Positions 1-9,232 of a DNA stretch of 38,737 nt are shown here, piece after piece. A program made the translations under genes and the position numbers. How positions within the stretch are numbered: position 1 is the stretch's first letter; every line of letters begins with the position of its first letter. Under the pieces are notes generated by a model, which was not told the origin of the DNA, searched no databases, and saw only the letters and a list, made by a program, of their open reading frames with translations. The stretch spans positions 1-38,737 of the forward strand of contig PMIJ01000199.1 in NCBI GenBank assembly GCA_003157015.1. Direction: 5' to 3'. The stretch comes from Bacteroidales bacterium. Its GTDB lineage: Bacteria; Bacteroidota; Bacteroidia; Bacteroidales; VadinHA17.

Positions 1-205
1 CATTTTTTTAAGATTTATTACGATACAAAATTGCACCCTAATTCATATGGATTTCATAAAAAGCCAGCCGGAAAGCATTAAGATTTTATAAATAAGAGGA
101 AAATGTCAAAAACAAAAGGGACATGTTAAAGCATATCCTTCCATGTTTTTTTATATGAGATCATTTGCCCACACTATGGCATGGATTCATATGCGACCTT
201 GTCTT

Positions 206-2212
206 TTATTCTATTTTTATCGGAAAAATAACGATAGGTATACCGAATTTGAAAAATCTCTTCTGTATAGAGAATATTGTGTGATTGTGTAGCAATTTAG
301 AGAGATAAAAGGTTTTAGAGAAGACAAGTTGTCCTCCAAAAAATGCGGCACCTGATAACCTGGGTCTTAATTTCTTAACAATCCTGTATATTTCATTAAC
401 AGGGTCCGTACCGATTGTCCAGATACTCTTTCCGTACAATCCAAACTGATTGGCAACATTAACATACTTTTCACCGTCCTCTTTTACCTGATCTTTAAAA
501 TGTTCAAGTTCAATAGTTCCCCTGTAAATCTTCGAATTAATAATGCCAATCCTAACAAAAACAATGTTGCTGTAAACACCTTTAAAGTTTTCAAGAATTC
601 GTAAAAATGTATATAACCCTGTACCGCCAAAGCCGCTTACAAGAATTATTGCAGTTTTGCCTTCTTTATTAAACTTTATTTTTTTCAGGCTCCTGTCTTC
701 ACACGGACGTTGTCCGATCAGCTTTTCTATTTCCATGTATGCGCTTAATCTGAGCTTCTGAAGTTTTCTTGCTGTTTTAAAATAGTGACGTTTAATATTA
801 ATAGCTAACAAGATTAACATACCTGTAATGAGTAAGGTAACCCAGCCACCTTGTCCGAATTTCAGAATAATCACAGAAACCAGGATGAAGGAAGTAAGTA
901 TCAGACCTATGCCATTTATAGCAATTTTTCGCTTCCATGGAACCTGTTTTCCTCTCATCTCCCACCAGTGCTTCACCATACCTACCTGAGAGATAGTAAA
1001 GGTGATGAATACGTTAATACTATAGAGAACGACAAGTAACGCCACAGAACCTTTAGACAAAACCATAATAATAAGAGATCCGGTTCCCATCAATAAAACC
1101 CCATTCATTGTTACCAGGCGATCGCTTAGCGAGGCAAATCTCTTAGGTAACCAGTGATCGATTGCCATATTGGCCATTATTCTCGGACCGTCAATAAATC
1201 CGGTTTGGGCAGCAACAAACAATAATGCAGCTTCTGAGATAAGAGTGATCAGCACAAAACTTCTTGACCAGAACGGGCCCCATCCGGTTGTCAGATTATC
1301 AAATAATACTGCATTTAATGTTTTATGCGTATCGAGTTGCACATTGAAGAGCATGTAGCAAATCATAAGACCCAGCACCATAAAAGAAAGCGAGATCACC
1401 ATCAAAAACATAGTCTTCCTGGCTGTGGCAACTTTAGGTTCTCTCAAAATCGGCATACCATTGCTCACTGCCTCAATTCCGGTATAAGTTCCGGCTCCCA
1501 TGCTGTAAGCCCTGAGAATTATAAAAAAAGTGGCGAAAAATCCAAACTGGCTTACTGTTGCATGAATCTGATGCGAAGTTTGTGTTGCGACAGCGGTAAA
1601 ATTAGAGGAATGAATAAAAATACCATATAAAATGGCAAAAACATGTGTAACAATGAAAATCACAAATATAGGGGTAAGCGAAAGAACCGATTCTTTCACT
1701 CCCCTTAAATTCAAAAGAATCAGAAAACAAACACCCATAAGGGCGAAAGGAAGTTTATATGGCTGTAATCCGGCGGGAAAATAACTAAAAATAGCATCGG
1801 CTCCACTCGAAACAGAAAGCGTAATTGTGAGTACATAATCGATTATAAGTGCAGAGCCGGACACCATTCCGGTTGTGGGTGACAATAATTTACTTCCAAC
1901 AAGATATCCGCCGCCACCATGAGGGAAAAGCCTGACTATCTGGTTGTAACTGGAACTTATTATGACGATCGTAAATACGGTTCCGAGAGCTACAAATATC
2001 GCCAGAGCCGGATGTCCCTGCAAATTTCTGAATGCCTCTTCCGGCCCGTAACAGGAGGATGAAATACCGTCGGCTCCCAGACCAATCCATGCGAAGAATG
2101 CAACTAAAGTCAGCTTATGAAATAATCCTTTGTCCTGGATCGCCTTAGCCCTGCCAATAAACGTATTCTTTAGTTTTTCATTAAATGTAAATCCTTCAGT
2201 TGAATTAGCCAT
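206..2212 (-). CDS. KimA-like APC-superfamily permease (probable K+ or amino-acid importer)
   Basis: The 668-aa protein has about 12 hydrophobic helices (residues ~35-475) followed by a soluble C-terminal domain (~510-668). The N-terminal core reads like the KimA/YdaO branch of the APC superfamily: a GLGADGISSSCYG stretch in helix 1, HGGGGYLVG before helix 3, and SSGADAIFSYFP. A TGIEAVSNG stretch near residue 245 is also shared. KimA of Bacillus is a high-affinity proton-coupled potassium importer with a cytosolic domain of similar size, so K+ uptake is the best guess. Amino-acid transport cannot be excluded, because the whole superfamily shares this fold. The gene stands alone on the minus strand, divergent from the phosphate genes. 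The ATG is preceded by a clear Shine-Dalgarno sequence, which is uncommon in this phylum. The family call is confident; the substrate is not. Confidence 0.8.
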   Translation of the reverse strand: MANSTEGFTFNEKLKNTFIGRAKAIQDKGLFHKLTLVAFFAWIGLGADGISSSCYGPEEAFRNLQGHPALAIFVALGTVFTIVIISSSYNQIVRLFPHGGGGYLVGSKLLSPTTGMVSGSALIIDYVLTITLSVSSGADAIFSYFPAGLQPYKLPFALMGVCFLILLNLRGVKESVLSLTPIFVIFIVTHVFAILYGIFIHSSNFTAVATQTSHQIHATVSQFGFFATFFIILRAYSMGAGTYTGIEAVSNGMPILREPKVATARKTMFLMVISLSFMVLGLMICYMLFNVQLDTHKTLNAVLFDNLTTGWGPFWSRSFVLITLISEAALLFVAAQTGFIDGPRIMANMAIDHWLPKRFASLSDRLVTMNGVLLMGTGSLIIMVLSKGSVALLVVLYSINVFITFTISQVGMVKHWWEMRGKQVPWKRKIAINGIGLILTSFILVSVIILKFGQGGWVTLLITGMLILLAINIKRHYFKTARKLQKLRLSAYMEIEKLIGQRPCEDRSLKKIKFNKEGKTAIILVSGFGGTGLYTFLRILENFKGVYSNIVFVRIGIINSKIYRGTIELEHFKDQVKEDGEKYVNVANQFGLYGKSIWTIGTDPVNEIYRIVKKLRPRLSGAAFFGGQLVFSKTFYLSKLLHNHTIFSIQKRFFKFGIPIVIFPIKIE

Positions 2213-2215
2213 ATA

Positions 2216-2221
2216 CCTCCT
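2216..2221 (-). promoter_or_regulatory. Strong Shine-Dalgarno site of the KimA-like gene
   Basis: On the minus strand AGGAGG lies three bases (TAT) before the ATG at 2212. It is a full anti-16S match and fixes this start. Most other starts in the window show no such site, as expected for Bacteroidota. Confidence 0.7.
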
Positions 2222-2441
2222 GTCTATTGACTTATTAACATTTTAACATTTTACCTGGCTAAAGGTTTTTTCAGACTAAACCTAACAGTTAATAAAACGC
2301 GCGAAATTAATCTAAAATCCACAAGGAAATTATAAAGATCATAAAAAAAAATAAAAAAATTGTAAAGTATGCAGAAACAGGTGATTCTGACCGATGAATT
2401 AACGATAGCCAGGTATAACAGACTTTTTGGAATAATATTTT

Positions 2442-2449
2442 TATATTTG
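2442..2449 (+). promoter_or_regulatory. Candidate -7 promoter box of the phosphate genes
   Basis: TATATTTG matches the Bacteroidota -7 consensus TAnnTTTG at every fixed position and would give a leader of about 20 bases before the DUF47 start at 2476. No convincing TTTG -33 box was found at the usual spacing, so this rests on the -7 match and its position. Confidence 0.45.
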
Positions 2450-2475
2450 TTTGAATAACTTAATTATCGTACAAA

Positions 2476-3126
2476 ATGCCGGTTTTTACAAGAACAACTA
2501 GGAATCTGATAATCAAGATCGATGAATTTTTTGATGATATAGATCTCGGGCTGCTGGTTTTCAGAGAGGGAATTAAAGCATACCTCGAAAAAGATATGGA
2601 GGCCTTTCTCAGGCATCTTCAGAAAGTCGACTGGCTTGAAAACAATGCTGACAGGCTTCAGCGAGAGATAGAAAACGAGATGATTACTCATTCGATTCTG
2701 CCTCAGCACAGACAGGAAGTCAGCACACTTATTGATGAACTCGATGAAATCATTGATGCTCTGAAAAGCTCTTTGAATGAAATAAACATTGAATTGCCTG
2801 ATATTCCAACCTCTATTAATAAAAACCTTATAAGTCTTGCCGAAACTTCAATTAATGCTGCTGAAGAACTTATTCCTGCTGCCAGAGCTTATTTTAAAGC
2901 CCCATATACTGTCAGGGAAAAGCTGCTGAAAGTCTATTACTTTGAAAGTGAAACTGATAAACTTTCCTTAATGACCAAAAAAATTATTTTTCAGGATATG
3001 AAAGAGCTTGATCTGGCACATAAAGCACATTTAAGATATATAATACACCATATTGAAAATGTTTCCGATCTGGCCCAGAAAGCAGCCGATCTGCTCTCGG
3101 GAATGGCGATTAAGATTGTGATGTAG
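2476..3126 (+). CDS. DUF47 (PhoU-like) phosphate transport accessory protein
   Basis: The 216-aa, largely helical and charged protein starts MPVFTRTTRNLIIKIDEFFDDID and resembles the DUF47 family (also called TIGR00153), distant relatives of PhoU that fold as helical bundles. These proteins are typically encoded just upstream of a Pit-type phosphate permease, as here, and are thought to modulate that permease from the cytoplasm. Length matches the family (about 205-225 aa). No signal peptide or membrane helix is present. The Pit gene follows on the same strand after a 202-base gap filled with short tandem repeats, so co-transcription is likely but the spacing is unusually long for a functional pair. 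The family assignment is strong; the exact regulatory role is inferred. Confidence 0.88.
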   Translation: MPVFTRTTRNLIIKIDEFFDDIDLGLLVFREGIKAYLEKDMEAFLRHLQKVDWLENNADRLQREIENEMITHSILPQHRQEVSTLIDELDEIIDALKSSLNEINIELPDIPTSINKNLISLAETSINAAEELIPAARAYFKAPYTVREKLLKVYYFESETDKLSLMTKKIIFQDMKELDLAHKAHLRYIIHHIENVSDLAQKAADLLSGMAIKIVM

Positions 3127-3129
3127 GTT

Positions 3130-3280
3130 GGGTACTGGGTACTGGGTACTGGGTACTGGGTACTGGGTACTGGGTACTCGTTGCTGGTTGCTGGTTAGTC
3201 AATTAGAAGACAAAAGACAAGAGATAAAAGTAACTTGTAAATGCAAGAAGCATGAAATAAGGAACTAGCAACGAGCAACA
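3130..3280. repeat. Heptamer tandem array with inverted partner
   Basis: Seven perfect copies of GGGTACT fill 3130-3178. After one extra base come two copies of GTTGCTG (3180-3193) and a degenerate third. AGCAACG and AGCAACA (3267-3280) repeat the second motif in inverted orientation, so 3178-3190 can pair with 3263-3275 over 13 positions with a single G-T wobble. The element fills most of the gap between the DUF47 and Pit genes. A long stem here could attenuate Pit expression, but it may simply be a mobile or slippage-grown repeat. Confidence 0.9.
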
Positions 3281-3328
3281 TATTTAAGCGTATTGGATTT
3301 TGGATTAATTGAAATAAATTAAGAGTGA

Positions 3329-4573
3329 ATGATTCTGTTTTTCCTAACAAGCGGTCTCTTCCTTGGATGGTCACTGGGAGCTAATGATGCTTCACATATT
3401 TTTGGCTCGGCAGTTGGATCAAAAATGGTGACATTCAGGAAGGCTGCTATAATAGCATCCGTATTTTTTATTCTTGGTGCAGTTATTCAGGGTTCCGGCA
3501 CATCACATACTCTTGGCAAACTGGGCGCAGTAAATGCAATCGGAGGTTCCTTCACACTTGCACTGGCAGCTTCAGTTACAATTTATATGATGACAAAGTT
3601 CGCGCTTCCGATATCCACAACACAGGCTATTGTTGGTGCAATTATCGGATGGAACTTTTTTACCGGAAACCAGACAGATAGCGCAACTTTGGAAAAAATA
3701 GTAATTTCATGGATCGCCGGACCTGTGATTGGAGCAATCTTCGCAGTTATACTTTATATTTCAGTTAAAAAAATTAAAAATTCTTCAAGAATTCACCTCA
3801 TAAGATTTGAATCATACATAAAAACCGGACTGATTGTAGTCGGAGCATTCGGGGCCTATAGCCTTGGTGCAAACAACATTGCCAATGTTATGGGAGTATT
3901 TGTACCTGCTTTCCATCTCAGGGATATTGATCTTTGGATTTTTACACTTAATTCAAGTCAGCAATTGCTGCTTCTCGGAGGACTTGCTGTTGCCTCAGGA
4001 ATTATTACTTATTCGTGGAAGGTTATGGAAACCATAGGAAGCAATATTCTTGAACTATCATCTGAAGCTGCCCTGGTGGTTGTCCTGGCTCAATCTCTTG
4101 TACTTTTTATTTTTTCATCAACAGGCCTCTCTAATCTATTCGTAAAAACAGGTCTCCCTCCCATTCCCATGGTTCCCGTTTCAAGCTCACAGGTAATTGT
4201 CGGTTGTATTTTGGGAATCGGTTTATACAAAGGTGCCCGAAATATCAATTTTAAGGTTCTGGGAGAAATTGGTCTGGGCTGGATCATTTCCCCTCTTGCA
4301 TCAGGTTTGCTGACATTCATATTGCTCTTCTTTATGAAGAATATTTTCGGGATAAATGTCGGATCGAAAGCAGGTGAACCAGTTGGTGCATCTGTTCCGG
4401 CAGTCAAATTATCAGAGTACGGGCAAGTAGATGTTTCTGGCATTATCAGATACCTGCTTCTTGGTCTTTTAATCTTTGGAACAATAGCTATTGTCTTTTA
4501 TATTCTGCTCGAGAATAAAAAAAGAAGGGAAATGCAAAGATCGGAAGAGAAGTTCTGGAGGAATATGAAGTGA
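3329..4573 (+). CDS. pit: Pit-family inorganic phosphate transporter
   Basis: The 414-aa polytopic membrane protein has the duplicated signature of the PiT family (Pfam PHO4). GANDASHIFGSAVGSKM lies near residue 17 and its second copy LGANNIANVMGVF near residue 180. About ten helices are visible, with a long hydrophilic loop around residues 340-365. PiT proteins carry phosphate (as metal-phosphate or with H+/Na+) across the inner membrane at low affinity. The upstream DUF47 gene is its usual partner. The C-terminus is short, basic and cytosolic. The stop codon lies two bases from an inverted repeat shared with the convergent DPP III gene, which probably ends both transcripts. The coupling ion cannot be told from the sequence. 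Confidence 0.92.
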   Translation: MILFFLTSGLFLGWSLGANDASHIFGSAVGSKMVTFRKAAIIASVFFILGAVIQGSGTSHTLGKLGAVNAIGGSFTLALAASVTIYMMTKFALPISTTQAIVGAIIGWNFFTGNQTDSATLEKIVISWIAGPVIGAIFAVILYISVKKIKNSSRIHLIRFESYIKTGLIVVGAFGAYSLGANNIANVMGVFVPAFHLRDIDLWIFTLNSSQQLLLLGGLAVASGIITYSWKVMETIGSNILELSSEAALVVVLAQSLVLFIFSSTGLSNLFVKTGLPPIPMVPVSSSQVIVGCILGIGLYKGARNINFKVLGEIGLGWIISPLASGLLTFILLFFMKNIFGINVGSKAGEPVGASVPAVKLSEYGQVDVSGIIRYLLLGLLIFGTIAIVFYILLENKKRREMQRSEEKFWRNMK

Positions 4574-4574
4574 T

Positions 4575-4612
4575 CTTTGTGAAACTCTGTGGATCCACAA
4601 AGAGCCACAGAG
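4575..4612. terminator. Inverted CTTTGTG/CTCTGTG element at a convergent junction
   Basis: CTTTGTG and CTCTGTGG are followed after two bases by CCACAAAG and CCACAGAG, so the 38 bases fold into a hairpin with few mismatches on either strand. It sits between the stops of pit (4573) and DPP III (4622), which suits a bidirectional terminator. It belongs to the same repeat family as 6637-6738 and 23453-23556. Confidence 0.6.
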
Positions 4613-4621
4613 AATTGTTTA

Positions 4622-6580
4622 TTATAAAAAGGAGTATTCCTTCCCATAATACAGCATCTGACCAAGGTAATCAGTTTCATATTCGACCTTCACATCAGTT
4701 ATTTCACCCTCACCATCAAAAACAGGTATTAGCCGTGGATTGACAAATCCGGTGTACGGTGCCAGATTTAGTTTTTCATATCTTGCAAGTATCTCGGCAT
4801 GAAGATCCTGGTCAATTTTTACTCCCCAATTTTCTATTATCCTTCTGCCTGATTCATAATCACCTTCAGACTTAATCCGTTGAATCTCTTTAAGCATCTC
4901 CACGAATAAATTTCTGAGCTGCGAATAATTGTTAATCCGTACGTAGCTTTTCCCTCCTCGTTTGAATATTTCAACGATATTCGAGGCTCTGCCCTGCTCA
5001 TATACCCAATGAGAAATGGCAGCTCTGTTTCGCATATGTGCCTCTTCAATATACTTGCCAGGTTTTATCCTTACTATCTGTGTCAGTAAACCATTCCGGA
5101 GATATGCATCGTATGACGCTTTAGCAGCATCCTCATCAGGCAGCAGCCCAAGATCAAGCAGCTTCTTATCCATTATATAATAAAGAGCAAAAAGATCCGC
5201 TCTGGCTTCTTCAAGCGGAGAAGCATAATTCTTAAGGGCATGGACATCTGTGCCTTCCGCAAGTTTTCCACTGGCATGCCCTACACATTCGTGAAGATCG
5301 GTATGCAATGCGTCGGCCAAAGATCCGTATTTCTTTATACGATCAAATTCAGCCTGATCTGCTGCAAATTCTTCAAGGAAACCATTACCCAGCGAGGTGA
5401 TATCTTGAGCATGCGTAATATTTGCCAGCGATACTGATTTTGATCCAACCTCTTTCCTTATCCAGTCAGAATTCGGAAGATTAATCCCAAGAGGTGAGGC
5501 AGGATAACAAATGCCTCCAAGCATAGCAATATTAATAACTTTAGCAGCGACACCTGTCACTTTTTCCTTTCTGTATTGATGCTGGATCGGAGAATTATCC
5601 TCAAACCACTGGGCATTTGCTGTTATTATCCTGGTTCTCTTTGTTGCTTCAAGATCGGTATAATTAACTATAGCTTCCCATGTTGCCTTCATCCCCAAAG
5701 GGTCACTGTATGTTTCGATAAAACCATTGTTGTAATCAATTTCAGGTTCGTTATCCTGAGCCCAAAGAACGTTGAATTCGTCCCATATTTTCAGATCCCC
5801 TGACTTATAGAATTCAATAAGGAGACCTATCTCTTTTCCCTGAATATCTGAATCTGAAACGATTATGGCTTTTTCCAGCCATTTAATAATCTGATCGATT
5901 ACTGATCCGTAACGGCCTCCTGATCTATAGACTTCTTCAACAATCTTACCATTTTTTTTCACAACTTTTGAGTTAAGTCCAAGTGCTACAGGACGAGGAT
6001 CCCTTGGATCAATTTTCCCGGCATAAAAAGCTTCAACTTCCTTCTGATTCACTCCTTCATACAGGTTTATAGCCGATTCAATAATCAGATCAGCTCCTTT
6101 TTTCTGCTCAACTTTTCGTCCAAAAAGCTTTTTATCAAATATAACAGGTGTAAGAATGGATATCAGATCAGTTCCTGTTTGTCCACTTGCAAGAGGCAGA
6201 TTCTTCTGCTCAATATCCAAAATAAGATGGGCAAAATATTTTTTAGTGAAGACCGGTATCATTTTATCATTTGAATAATGATGATGAATTCCATTTGAAA
6301 ACAGAACTTTCTTTGAGTAAACCAGGAATGCTTTATATTCATCGGTTAATCTGTCTCCTGAATAATATTCCAGTATTGACTCGATTGTTTTTCTGATTTT
6401 CATATTAAATCTGAAATTCTGATCCCACAGGATGTCTCTTCCGCAAAGAGCTGCCTGACTCAGATAATAAATGAGTTCTTTCTGTCGAAGGGGAAGCGAT
6501 TCGAAGCCCGGAAGATTATACCTGAGTACCCTGATATCATCAAACTGCTCTACAAAATATTCAAAATCATCAAATTCCAT
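4622..6580 (-). CDS. Dipeptidyl peptidase III-type zinc exopeptidase (M49)
   Basis: The 652-aa protein carries the M49 zinc motifs: HECVGH at residues 430-435 (the HECxGH form typical of Bacteroidota) and EEARAD at 457-462, whose second Glu (458) should be the third zinc ligand. M49 enzymes release dipeptides from the N-terminus of short peptides. The length is close to Bacteroides DPP III, but the protein starts directly MEFDDFEYFVEQFDD with no signal peptide or lipobox. It is therefore predicted to be cytoplasmic and to work on imported peptides. The gene is monocistronic: convergent with pit, and divergent from the alkD-like gene across a repeat-filled gap. Zinc site and family are seen directly; the cytoplasmic location is inferred from the start. 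Confidence 0.92.
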   Translation of the reverse strand: MEFDDFEYFVEQFDDIRVLRYNLPGFESLPLRQKELIYYLSQAALCGRDILWDQNFRFNMKIRKTIESILEYYSGDRLTDEYKAFLVYSKKVLFSNGIHHHYSNDKMIPVFTKKYFAHLILDIEQKNLPLASGQTGTDLISILTPVIFDKKLFGRKVEQKKGADLIIESAINLYEGVNQKEVEAFYAGKIDPRDPRPVALGLNSKVVKKNGKIVEEVYRSGGRYGSVIDQIIKWLEKAIIVSDSDIQGKEIGLLIEFYKSGDLKIWDEFNVLWAQDNEPEIDYNNGFIETYSDPLGMKATWEAIVNYTDLEATKRTRIITANAQWFEDNSPIQHQYRKEKVTGVAAKVINIAMLGGICYPASPLGINLPNSDWIRKEVGSKSVSLANITHAQDITSLGNGFLEEFAADQAEFDRIKKYGSLADALHTDLHECVGHASGKLAEGTDVHALKNYASPLEEARADLFALYYIMDKKLLDLGLLPDEDAAKASYDAYLRNGLLTQIVRIKPGKYIEEAHMRNRAAISHWVYEQGRASNIVEIFKRGGKSYVRINNYSQLRNLFVEMLKEIQRIKSEGDYESGRRIIENWGVKIDQDLHAEILARYEKLNLAPYTGFVNPRLIPVFDGEGEITDVKVEYETDYLGQMLYYGKEYSFL

Positions 6581-6636
6581 AATTGCTAACCTATTTATTA
6601 ATAAATCGCTAAATTATTAAAAAGTCAAATATTTAA

Positions 6637-6738
6637 TTCCTTTGTGACCCTTAGTGGTAACCTTTGAATACCTTAGTGTTAAAAAAAATAATATCTACAA
6701 AGGAGCACAAAGTATAGCACAAAGGAACACTAAGGATA
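6637..6738. repeat. Inverted array of CTTTGTG/CTTAGTG units
   Basis: The left half reads as spaced CTTTGTG, CTTAGTG, CTTTGAA and CTTAGTG units about 10-12 bases apart. The right half (from about 6695) carries the complementary ACAAAGG, CACAAAG, CACAAAGG and CACTAAGG units. The element lies in the divergent gap between DPP III and the AlkD-like gene, directly before the latter's -7 box. It is the same family as the elements at 4575 and 23453. Confidence 0.75.
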
Positions 6739-6746
6739 TTTTAAAA

Positions 6747-6754
6747 TATATTTG
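6747..6754 (+). promoter_or_regulatory. Candidate -7 promoter box of the AlkD-like gene
   Basis: TATATTTG matches TAnnTTTG fully and would give a leader of about 30 bases before the ATG at 6789. It abuts the inverted repeat array, so the array may affect this promoter. Confidence 0.45.
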
Positions 6755-6788
6755 ATAAACTTTATATAATAAAATTACATACATCGCA

Positions 6789-7496
6789 ATGTCGGATATT
6801 GTATACAAAATAAGAGAGGAATTGATTCAAAATGCAGATGAAAAGACAAAGTCATCAGGCGAAAGGTTCTTTAAAGAGGAGGTCAAACTATATGGGCTTA
6901 AATCTGCCGATGTAAGCAGGATAAGCAAAGAACATTACAAAAACATAACAGATAAAAGCAAGTCACATATTTTCTCACTTTGTAATGAGTTATGGAAGTC
7001 GGGTTTTATGGAGGAATCATTTGTAGCATGCAACTGGTCCTATAATATACATAACCAATCAGAGCCGTCTGATTTTGACATATTTGCAGAATGGGTAAAC
7101 ATTTATGTTGGAAACTGGGCGTCATGCGATACTTTTTGCAACCATACGGTGGGCACCTTTATGGAAATGTATCCTGAATATATTACAGGATTGCATAAGT
7201 GGGCAAAATCAGACAACCGATGGGTAAAGCGTGCATCAGCGGTGTCTCTCATAATACCTGCCAGAAAAGGAAAGTTCCTTGATGACATTTTCATTATAGC
7301 AGATATCCTGCATTCCGATAAAGATGATATGGTTCAAAAAGGCTATGGATGGATGCTCAAGGCTGCAAGCGAAGCTCATCTGCAGGAGGTATTCAATTAT
7401 GTTATGGATAAAAAAGCTACAATGCCCAGAACTTCACTCAGATACGCCATCGAGAAGATGCCGCCGGAATTAAAAGCTATGGCAATGGCAAAATAG
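6789..7496 (+). CDS. AlkD-like DNA alkylation repair protein
   Basis: The 235-aa helical protein resembles the AlkC/AlkD DNA glycosylase superfamily built of HEAT-like repeats. Typical stretches include the central NWVKRASAVSL-like block (DNRWVKRASAVSLIIPARKGKF, around residues 140-161) and the late MVQKGYGWMLKAASE and RTSLRYAIEKMP segments. Such enzymes remove bulky or cationic N3/N7-alkyl purines from DNA without base flipping. There is no signal peptide, so it is cytoplasmic. The gene has its own likely promoter and is followed 42 bases later by ggt, which also has its own -7 box, so the two need not be co-transcribed. Individual catalytic residues were not assigned, so the repair substrate is not predicted. 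Confidence 0.85.
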   Translation: MSDIVYKIREELIQNADEKTKSSGERFFKEEVKLYGLKSADVSRISKEHYKNITDKSKSHIFSLCNELWKSGFMEESFVACNWSYNIHNQSEPSDFDIFAEWVNIYVGNWASCDTFCNHTVGTFMEMYPEYITGLHKWAKSDNRWVKRASAVSLIIPARKGKFLDDIFIIADILHSDKDDMVQKGYGWMLKAASEAHLQEVFNYVMDKKATMPRTSLRYAIEKMPPELKAMAMAK

Positions 7497-7510
7497 TAAT
7501 CCCGGTTTTT

Positions 7511-7518
7511 TAACTTTG
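7511..7518 (+). promoter_or_regulatory. Candidate -7 promoter box of ggt
   Basis: TAACTTTG matches TAnnTTTG fully and lies about 20 bases before the ggt start at 7539, giving a very short leader. It falls in the gap after the AlkD-like gene. Confidence 0.5.
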
Positions 7519-7538
7519 CAGTATAAATAGATTTTGGA

Positions 7539-9227
7539 ATGAGAAGAATTGTTTGTGTTGCATTTGCCATTCTGGCAAATGTTGTTGCTTTTTCACAGGA
7601 CAGGATTACCGGTCACGACTTTGCCACAAGATCTGAGGTAATTGCATGCAATGGGATGGTTGCAACCAGCCAGCCTCTGGCGACCCAGGCTGCACTTGAT
7701 ATTCTGAAAAAAGGCGGAACTGCTATTGATGCTGCCATAGCTGCTGATGCAGTTCTTGGAGTTGTTGAACCCACCGGAGCAGGCATTGGAGGAGACATTT
7801 TTGCAATAATATGGAGCGCTGACAAAGGTAAATTATATGGTTTAAACGGAAGCGGAAGGTCACCACGTTCTCTGAAACTTGATTATTTCAAGCAAAACAG
7901 ATATGAATTTATTCCATCATATGGTCCTCTTCCGGTTTCAGTTCCCGGATGCGTCGATGGATGGTTCGAAATGCACGATATGTTCGGTCGCATGCCTATG
8001 AAAGATATCCTTCAACCTGCAATTACCTATGCCAGGTATGGATTTCCGGTCACAGAGGTCATTGCGTTTGCTCTTAAACAGGGAACCGACATATTAAAAC
8101 AATATCCGAACATAAAAGAAGTTTATATGCCATCTGGAAAGACTCCCACAAAAGGTCAGATATTCAGAAATCCGCTCTTAGCTAATACCCTTGAAAAAAT
8201 TGTAAGGGGAGGAAGATATGAATTTTACAAAGGTTCTATAGCAAAGGATATTGCTGCATTTATGAAGCAGCAGGGAGGATTTCTCTCTTACGATGATATG
8301 TTTCGTCATCATTCCGAATGGGTAGAGCCAATCAGTACTACATACAGGGGCTACGAGGTATGGGAACTCCCTCCGAACGGCCAGGGAATTGCTGCACTCC
8401 AGATGTTGAATATACTTGAAGGCTTTGATATTTCTGCAATGGGCTTTGGTTCAGCTGAATACATTCATGTTTTCACTGAAGCAAAAAAACTTGCTTTCGA
8501 AGATCGTGCCAAATATTATGCTGATCCTTTATTCAGTAAAATACCGGTTTCCCAGCTTCTTTCCAAAAAATATGCTGCCGAAAGGCGAAAACTTATAGAT
8601 AAGGATAAGGCAGCTAAGATTTATGATCCTGGAATAATTGAAGGTGGCAATACAATATACCTTACTGTTGCTGATAAATATGGCAATATGGTTTCACTTA
8701 TCCAGAGCAATTACCGTGGCATGGGATCGGGTATGTGTCCAACCGGACTTGGCTTTGTTCTGCAGGACAGGGGTGAAATGTTCAGCCTCGAAGAGGGCCA
8801 TAACAACATGTATGCACCGGGGAAAAGACCTTTTCATACAATTATTCCGGCATTTATCACTAAAAACAAGAAGCCCTGGATCAGCTTCGGTGTGATGGGT
8901 GGTGATATGCAACCTCAGGGTCACGTCCAGATCGTAGTTAATCTCATTGATTTTAAGATGAATCTGCAGGAAGCTGGTGATGCACCCAGGATGCACCACA
9001 TAGGTTCGTCAGAACCAACCGGCCAGCAAATGACGAATGGTGGCATTTTGCTACTTGAGAGCGGGTTCCGTACTGAAGTCATTCAAAAACTGATGTCAAT
9101 GGGGCATGTAATACAATGGGATCTGGGTGGTTATGGCGGTTATCAGGCAATCATGTGGGACGATAAGAACAAAGTATGGTTTGGAGCTTCGGAATCGAGG
9201 AAAGACGGGCAGGCTTCGGGGTACTGA
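7539..9227 (+). CDS. ggt: Gamma-glutamyltransferase, secreted
   Basis: The 562-aa precursor starts with a signal peptide (MRRIVCVAFAILANVVAFSQ) and is then collinear with gamma-glutamyltransferases. It has the early MVATSQPLATQAALDILKKGG and AIDAAIAADAVLGVVEPTGAGIGG blocks. The TIYLTVADKYGNMVSL segment marks the autoprocessing site, with Thr372 as the predicted new N-terminal nucleophile. Cleavage would give a large subunit of about 350 residues and a small one of 191. The enzyme hydrolyses or transfers the gamma-glutamyl group of glutathione and related peptides in the periplasm, feeding amino-acid scavenging. The next gene is convergent, with a CCCCC-type inverted repeat between them. The family is certain; whether hydrolysis or transpeptidation dominates is not visible. 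Confidence 0.95.
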   Translation: MRRIVCVAFAILANVVAFSQDRITGHDFATRSEVIACNGMVATSQPLATQAALDILKKGGTAIDAAIAADAVLGVVEPTGAGIGGDIFAIIWSADKGKLYGLNGSGRSPRSLKLDYFKQNRYEFIPSYGPLPVSVPGCVDGWFEMHDMFGRMPMKDILQPAITYARYGFPVTEVIAFALKQGTDILKQYPNIKEVYMPSGKTPTKGQIFRNPLLANTLEKIVRGGRYEFYKGSIAKDIAAFMKQQGGFLSYDDMFRHHSEWVEPISTTYRGYEVWELPPNGQGIAALQMLNILEGFDISAMGFGSAEYIHVFTEAKKLAFEDRAKYYADPLFSKIPVSQLLSKKYAAERRKLIDKDKAAKIYDPGIIEGGNTIYLTVADKYGNMVSLIQSNYRGMGSGMCPTGLGFVLQDRGEMFSLEEGHNNMYAPGKRPFHTIIPAFITKNKKPWISFGVMGGDMQPQGHVQIVVNLIDFKMNLQEAGDAPRMHHIGSSEPTGQQMTNGGILLLESGFRTEVIQKLMSMGHVIQWDLGGYGGYQAIMWDDKNKVWFGASESRKDGQASGY

Positions 9228-9232
9228 TTTTC

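Noticed and set aside
1..205. Start of a minus-strand gene at positions 1-3 (CAT)
   Set aside because: A lone start codon at the window edge with no coding sequence visible cannot be supported; nothing else is recognised in this stretch.
3130..3280. CRISPR array
   Set aside because: Units are 7 bases with no spacers, and there are no cas genes in the window.
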